64,000 bases of DNA from Thermoplasmata archaeon (GTDB lineage Archaea; Thermoplasmatota; Thermoplasmata; Methanomassiliicoccales; Methanomethylophilaceae). A program made the translations under genes and the position numbers. Under the pieces are notes generated by a model, which saw only the letters and a list, made by a program, of their open reading frames with translations, did not search any database and was not told where the DNA came from. Below are positions 59,713 to 64,000 of this stretch, piece after piece. The stretch covers positions 1 through 64,000 of the forward strand of contig SUSZ01000004.1 in NCBI GenBank assembly GCA_015063165.1, in the 5' to 3' direction. The number at the start of each line of letters is the position of its first letter. Within the stretch, counting starts at the first letter, position 1.

Positions 59713-60636
59713 TCAGCTCTTCTGGCGGATCCTGCTCTGCGCTTCAGCCAGAAGCTCGCAGGACTTGCATCTGTTCCCCACGGTGGGCTCTCCGCACTCG
59801 CAGAGCTTCAGATTCGAGGGTGGAAGCTCCCTGTACAGCATCGGACGGAGGGTGTCGTACGACGACAGTATGCTGAACTTCGATCCCGGGGAGCGGTCCT
59901 CGAGGTCGTCCACGATGTCGCGGTACTGGTTGCGGAGGGCCTCCTGCCAGTAGGGGCATTCGCCGTCCCAGAACTCCATTCCGGACACCAGCGCGTAAAG
60001 AAGGGTCTCCTTCTCGGGGATCGTTCTCAACGGGAGGAACCTAGGTATCAGCCCAGGCTGGATCTTCTCGTGGGGGCCCAGGCGGGCAAGCCTCTCGACG
60101 TCGCCTCTGACGAAGTTCATCATGATGGACTGGGCCATGTCATCGAGATTATGGCCGGTGGCCAGATACTTGGCTCCGATCTTCCTGGCCTCGTCGTTCA
60201 TGAGCCTCCTGCGGAACACCCCGCAATAGGTGCAGGGGCTGCTGCTTCCGGATATGGGGGCAATCTCGTCCATGGTGACGTCCAGCTCTTTGAAACTCCT
60301 GAGGTGGAAGAAGATGTCGTTCTCCTCGCAGTACCTCCTGACGATGTCCACGCTGGGTGGACGGTACCCTTCGATGCCCTCGTCTATGGTGATCGCATGC
60401 ACTTCCACCCCGTTCCTGGGGCCGAAGACGGATGCTATCATTTTCAGGGCCACCATGCTGTCCTTTCCGCCGGAGACAGCCACGGCCAGCTTGTCGCCGT
60501 TGTATACGTGGATCTGCTTGCGGATCTCCTTCTTCACCCGCTTGTCGACGTAGCGCATGAAGTGCTCACCGCAGAGGTGGGTGCCGTTGTAGCGGACGAA
60601 CGTGACCGCATCGTTGCGGCAGAGGTCGCATCTCAT
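59713..60636 (-). CDS. TtuA/NcsA-type tRNA 2-thiolation protein
   Basis: 307 residues. PP-loop VAVSGGKDSMVALKM, N-terminal zinc finger CDLC with CGEHF, middle SSPCTYCGVFRRRLM (cluster or active-site cysteines), ATGHNLDDMAQSI, and C-terminal zinc finger CECGEPTVGNRCKSC. Adenylates and thiolates a tRNA uridine. ATGA overlap with the Cdc6 gene. Confidence 0.9.
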   Translation of the reverse strand: MRCDLCRNDAVTFVRYNGTHLCGEHFMRYVDKRVKKEIRKQIHVYNGDKLAVAVSGGKDSMVALKMIASVFGPRNGVEVHAITIDEGIEGYRPPSVDIVRRYCEENDIFFHLRSFKELDVTMDEIAPISGSSSPCTYCGVFRRRLMNDEARKIGAKYLATGHNLDDMAQSIMMNFVRGDVERLARLGPHEKIQPGLIPRFLPLRTIPEKETLLYALVSGMEFWDGECPYWQEALRNQYRDIVDDLEDRSPGSKFSILSSYDTLRPMLYRELPPSNLKLCECGEPTVGNRCKSCELLAEAQSRIRQKS

Positions 60637-61811
60637 CGTTTTGCCTCTTTGGAAGACTTCTCGAGAAGGGCCTCCATCTTCTCCGACAGCACCTTAGAGG
60701 GGATGCTGGGCAGCGAGATGAGGGTGGTCCTCCCGTTGGAGTCGTTGAGGACGACGGTGGATATGACGCCGAGCTTCTCGATGTCCTGAACGTAGGTCCA
60801 GAACTGGGTGTGCTTCCTCGGGGTCTCGTTGTACTCCTCGCACACGATCGCATACGTCTTTTCGGCGGCTGTGATGTTGATGTAGCGTGACTTCTTGATG
60901 GCCCTGGATATGGCCAGGAGTGTCAGCATCCTGCTCTTGTCCAGCGTCTTGAGCTTGGATTCGGACACCGTGCTGTATATCATCGCCTCGGCTCCGCGGA
61001 CATGCTCCGCATCGATCTCCTCGGCCCCCTCGCTCTCGGCCATGTTGGCCGCCTTGTCCAGGAGCTCGATGGCCATCCTGGCGTCGCCGTACACGGCGGA
61101 GCTCTCGGCTATCATGTCGATGGGCTCGTCGCCGATCTTGCCGGGGATGATGCCTACGTTGGACCTCTGTATGACGATCTCCCTGAGCTCGTCGCGGTCG
61201 TACTTGTCGAAGAGGACGGAGTTCGCGCGGCGGAACGAGGAGAAGGAAGCCTCGTCCAGCATGTTCAGGAGGGGCTCCTGGGATATCATGATGAGGGAGA
61301 CGGTGCGCCCGACGCTGGGCCCACCTTCGGTGAAACGGGATATCTGGTAGACGAGGTCCATGGAGTTCTTCTTCAGGAGGACGTCCACCTCGTCCAGGAC
61401 TATGATCATGTCCTTTCCCTCGTTCGAGATGTGCTGTCTGAGGGCCCTCCATATCTGGTCCGGGGAGAATCCTCTCTCGGGGAATCCCTTGTCGAAGTGC
61501 TGGACCATCTGCAGGAGCACCGCAGCCTCGGAGTTCCTGCTGCGGCAGTTGACGAATATGATGTCGATGGGCGAGCCTTTGACTGAGCAGTACTCCGACA
61601 GGTCCCTGCAGAAGCATTTCGCAGCCGCCGTCTTCCCGGTACCGACCGGTCCCATGAGCATCGCGGTGCAAGGCCTTCCGTACTCTGCCAGAGGGCGGAA
61701 GAGAAGCTCAAGGGTATCGAGCTGCTCGTTCCTGCCGATGAGCTTGTCAGGGACGTAGTCGTAGTCGAACACCCTGGCGTCACGGATTATCTTGGAGCCG
61801 CGTTCGTACAT
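60633..61811 (-). CDS. Orc1/Cdc6-like replication initiator ATPase
   Basis: 392 residues. DKLIGRNEQLDTLELLFRP opens the AAA+ domain; Walker A is GPVGTGKTAAAKCF, Walker B is DMIIVLDEVDVLLKK, sensor 1 is SLIMISQEP, sensor 2 is VYGDARMAIELLDKAA. The C-terminal winged helix has YNETPRKHTQFWTYVQDIEK. Binds origins and loads MCM. It is inside an operon, not next to a long AT-rich region, so any origin would lie upstream of the operon or elsewhere. Confidence 0.92.
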   Translation of the reverse strand: MYERGSKIIRDARVFDYDYVPDKLIGRNEQLDTLELLFRPLAEYGRPCTAMLMGPVGTGKTAAAKCFCRDLSEYCSVKGSPIDIIFVNCRSRNSEAAVLLQMVQHFDKGFPERGFSPDQIWRALRQHISNEGKDMIIVLDEVDVLLKKNSMDLVYQISRFTEGGPSVGRTVSLIMISQEPLLNMLDEASFSSFRRANSVLFDKYDRDELREIVIQRSNVGIIPGKIGDEPIDMIAESSAVYGDARMAIELLDKAANMAESEGAEEIDAEHVRGAEAMIYSTVSESKLKTLDKSRMLTLLAISRAIKKSRYINITAAEKTYAIVCEEYNETPRKHTQFWTYVQDIEKLGVISTVVLNDSNGRTTLISLPSIPSKVLSEKMEALLEKSSKEAKR

Positions 61812-61812
61812 C

Positions 61813-62775
61813 TCAATTCCTGCTGTAACGGGTGAATCCTGAGCACGGGAGGACTTTTATCCCTTCCTTCTCCCAGAGGTCGCAGATCAGGTTGACGCCT
61901 ATGGAGTCGCAGGACATGTGCCCGGACACCACGAGGTTGATGTTGTATTTCCTGGCCTCGTCGTAGTGGTTGTCGGGGAAGTGCATGCATATGACTGTTC
62001 CCACCCCGGCTTCGGCCAGCTTCTCGTAGGATTCCTTGGAGAACGAGGTCCCGCCGGTCATCTTGCACATGATCTTGCCGCAGCGCGACTCCCCGGAGCC
62101 GACCATTATCGTCGGAGGGGAGTTGTATCTGGCGGCTTCCCTGACCTCCGGTTGGGTGTACAGGGCGTTGATGACGTCCTTGAGCCTGCAAGGATTGCTG
62201 TCCTCCATGAGGCGGGTGAGATGGTCCTGGACCATGTTGTCGGCAGGGCAGTGGATGTTGAACAGGGGTATTCCAAGAAGCTTGGCTGCGTCGACCCCTT
62301 GGTTGTAGTTGGATCCCATGACTCCGCGGAGGACCTCCTCCCTGCGGGGGGAGACGACCCCTTCGGCGACGTTTATCGGCATCCCGGCGCTGTGGAATAT
62401 GTCGGGGATGACGTCCATGACCTCGGGGAAGCGGGTGCGGGCGGTTCCGATAGGGTGGTGGGCCACCACAGCGGAGATGTCCCTGCCCTTCTCCTTGAGC
62501 CTGTCCGCCAGAAGGATCTCAGCTGGACCGATGTCTATACCCCACATCATGGTGTCCGCCTCGATGTCCTTGGCCTCCTCGGAGAGGGCGGAGAAGCGGG
62601 AATCCGTGTATGGGTTCCAGAGGCGTTCCATGTCGTAGAGGTCCTTCCTGTCTTCGGGAAGATTGTCGTACGCCTCCTTGGCGCGGTCGAGGACTCTGCG
62701 GACCTCGGATTGCGGGCGCGGATCCTTCGAAATTCCGGCCTCTATGGCCATTCTGTAGGCGTCGTAGACTTTCAT
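61813..62775 (-). CDS. NIF3-like (NGG1-interacting factor 3) protein
   Basis: 320 residues. AVVAHHPIGTART and the C-terminal VVSGHMSCDSIGVN give the metal-binding His/Asp set of the NIF3/GTP cyclohydrolase I type 2-like fold. AGVGTVICMHFPDNHY is the mid-core. Dinuclear metal protein of uncertain function. Heads the operon with Orc1/Cdc6 and the tRNA thiolase, one base ahead of the former. Confidence 0.8.
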   Translation of the reverse strand: MKVYDAYRMAIEAGISKDPRPQSEVRRVLDRAKEAYDNLPEDRKDLYDMERLWNPYTDSRFSALSEEAKDIEADTMMWGIDIGPAEILLADRLKEKGRDISAVVAHHPIGTARTRFPEVMDVIPDIFHSAGMPINVAEGVVSPRREEVLRGVMGSNYNQGVDAAKLLGIPLFNIHCPADNMVQDHLTRLMEDSNPCRLKDVINALYTQPEVREAARYNSPPTIMVGSGESRCGKIMCKMTGGTSFSKESYEKLAEAGVGTVICMHFPDNHYDEARKYNINLVVSGHMSCDSIGVNLICDLWEKEGIKVLPCSGFTRYSRN

Positions 62776-62862
62776 GTACGGGGGTAACGATGAATGCGAT
62801 AATTAAACATCCTATGAACAGGGGTGTTTCAGGGTTTAACTTCCTGCGATACGATGCTATGG

Positions 62863-62870
62863 CTTTATAT
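62863..62870 (+). promoter_or_regulatory. TATA box for candidate RNA
   Basis: CTTTATAT is centred about 26 bases before 62893, exactly where the enclosing stem of the candidate RNA begins. Confidence 0.45.
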
Positions 62871-62892
62871 CATTTGGAAGCATCAAAAATTC

Positions 62893-63000
62893 TGGAACGT
62901 GTAGCGATAAGACCTGTTCTCCATGCGCAGAGGAGACCCCGAGCGCCTTCAACTTGATATTAGACGGGCCCGCGTCAGGACGTAGTGCCTGCTCGTTCCA
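62893..63000 (+). ncRNA. Candidate structured non-coding RNA
   Basis: TGGAACG (62893-62899) pairs perfectly with CGTTCCA (62994-63000), enclosing 94 bases with internal hairpins (TCTCC/GGAGA near 62930; CAGG/CCTG near 62975-62990). A TATA box sits 26 bases upstream. It is not a tRNA: no T-loop consensus and no CCA-like end in the right place. No ORF covers it. Family unknown. Confidence 0.35.
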
Positions 63001-63003
63001 CCC

Positions 63004-63495
63004 TTATTCCACGTCATACATCCACTTCCAGTGCACTATCCAGCCGATGAGCATCCCTGTTCCGGCCCCGGAGACTATCCCTGTTGCGAACCTGGTCTCC
63101 ATGAGGTTGTCGAAATAGGGGTCGATGAACCATTCCACGACAGTGAACAGCATCATGACGACGGACATGGCGAGCCATCTGTTGTCGAAGTATGCGTTTA
63201 TGCGCCAAGACAGGCAGAACAGGCATCCTAGCGTGAGGCCGAAGATCAGCCCGATGTCCCTTGAGCACACGGGCATCTGCGATCCGTTGAGGATGAAGCT
63301 CCTGTCCTGTTCCTGGTGGCAGAGGATGTCTCCGATCAGGTACGGGAAGTCCGAGACGCTCCAGGAGTGGTCTATGAAGCATGGCGAGCCGTCCAGGCTG
63401 TGGTACATGCCGTACGGCGCTACTAGCGGGGCTATGACGAACATCGCCGTCATGAACCCGGCCATGACGGCCAAGGCGAGCATCACATTTCTCAT
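63004..63495 (-). CDS. DUF2085 membrane protein
   Basis: 163 residues. Four or so hydrophobic spans; the DUF2085 signature ILCHQEQDRSFILNGSQMPV followed by CSRDIGLIFGLTLG is clear, with conserved Cys-His and Cys-Ser-Arg. Extracytoplasmic metal or redox role is often suspected but unproven. Start ATG 63495 overlaps the stop of the upstream gene. Confidence 0.85.
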   Translation of the reverse strand: MRNVMLALAVMAGFMTAMFVIAPLVAPYGMYHSLDGSPCFIDHSWSVSDFPYLIGDILCHQEQDRSFILNGSQMPVCSRDIGLIFGLTLGCLFCLSWRINAYFDNRWLAMSVVMMLFTVVEWFIDPYFDNLMETRFATGIVSGAGTGMLIGWIVHWKWMYDVE

Positions 63496-63944
63496 GGCTT
63501 CTCCACTATGCCGGCTCTTCTGCAGTATTTCAGGCAGAGCATGGACGAGATCTTCAGCATCTTCTCGTACCAGTCGTACATGTCCTCCCAGGAGTCTATG
63601 TCGCGTACGTCCCAGAGGGCTTCGGTCAGGAGCCTCCTCTCCTTGGTGTTCCCCTTGTCGGGCGTGAACAGGCTCTCCGCCCTCCTGGTGAACTCCTCGG
63701 CGTGGTCCAGGATGACGGCCGGATCGCGGAAGCCCTCCCTCATGCGGATCTCGAACCATGCTATGTTCTCCGAGACTCCGGCGATGAGGACGATGCCTTT
63801 GACCCCCATGTCGAAGCGGAGCCTGTCCTTCTTCGAGGGCTTGTCGGATTTGATGTTGGCCAGGTCCTCCACCCTGTCGCTGAGGCCGCTCCAGAAGCAT
63901 AGGAGCATGTTCGCTCTCGCCTCGTCCTCGTACCTTTTGTCCAT
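63492..63944 (-). CDS. Small helical protein, partner of DUF2085 gene
   Basis: 150 residues, mostly charged helices (KSDKPSKKDRLRFDMGVKG, then WEDMYDWYEKMLKISSML), no signal peptide. I recognise no family. ATGA coupling with the DUF2085 gene suggests a joint function. GTTAAATCTA (63964-63973, minus strand) is a TATA box spaced for a leaderless start. Confidence 0.65.
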   Translation of the reverse strand: MDKRYEDEARANMLLCFWSGLSDRVEDLANIKSDKPSKKDRLRFDMGVKGIVLIAGVSENIAWFEIRMREGFRDPAVILDHAEEFTRRAESLFTPDKGNTKERRLLTEALWDVRDIDSWEDMYDWYEKMLKISSMLCLKYCRRAGIVEKP

Positions 63945-64000
63945 ATGCCAACAACTACAGCCATAGATTTAACCGATGCCGTCGATAGGGGAAGCATGCC

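Noticed and set aside
62893-63000. Intron-containing tRNA
   Set aside because: The 7-bp end stem is tRNA-like, but there is no T-arm consensus before the 3' strand and no convincing anticodon arm.

Overview
The window reads as chromosomal DNA of a methanogen-type euryarchaeon. The best guess is a gut or rumen member of the Methanomassiliicoccales (Thermoplasmata). Archaeal signs are an Orc1/Cdc6 ATPase, a TtuA/NcsA-type tRNA thiolase, TATA boxes 22-30 bases upstream of start codons with almost no leader, and long ATGA-coupled operons. Of 46 genes read here, 39 end in TGA, 6 in TAA and only 1 in TAG. Two genes plus one small candidate carry an in-frame TAG inside apparently continuous coding sequence. 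This fits an organism that can decode UAG as pyrrolysine, a known trait of that order, but no pyl gene lies in the window, so the assignment is an inference.

Layout. 1-79: start of a gene running off the edge. 233-3388: Sel1-repeat protein with a central glycosyltransferase-like region, preceded by an in-frame UAG. 3602-5495: AAA ATPase plus TOPRIM-like partner, a likely anti-phage module, with an in-frame UAG in the partner. 5496-7200: debris of two insertion sequences. 7206-25497: surface-glycan locus holding glycosyltransferases, a nucleotide-sugar dehydrogenase, a Wzm/Wzt-type ABC exporter, a bifunctional sugar nucleotidyltransferase/kinase, a SIS isomerase, HAD phosphatases, a BspA-type LRR protein and a DUF6270 protein. 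Sel1 repeats are fused to several proteins here. 25531-26973: membrane protein with a GTPase-like domain.

27088-35081: two large secreted, membrane-anchored adhesin-like proteins built from bacterial Ig-like (BIG2) repeats. 35260-49603: a 14-gene minus-strand tetrapyrrole operon leading from glutamyl-tRNA to uroporphyrinogen III (hemA, hemL, hemB, hemC, hemD), to precorrin-2/sirohydrochlorin (cobA, sirC) and on to corrin steps (cbiL, cbiH, cbiG, cbiD, cbiJ-E-T fusion, cbiA), with a DUF169 gene embedded. It would serve cobamides and probably coenzyme F430. cbiF, cbiC, the cobaltochelatase and the late genes are not here. 50215-55314: two paralogous surface proteins with the same C-terminal anchor design as the BIG2 proteins.

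55460-63944: a small candidate UAG-containing ORF, an alpha/beta hydrolase, a flavoredoxin-like protein, cysteinyl-tRNA synthetase with a radical SAM gene, then an operon of NIF3-like protein, Orc1/Cdc6 and tRNA thiolase, a candidate structured RNA, and a DUF2085 membrane protein with a small partner. No tRNA, rRNA or CRISPR array was recognised.
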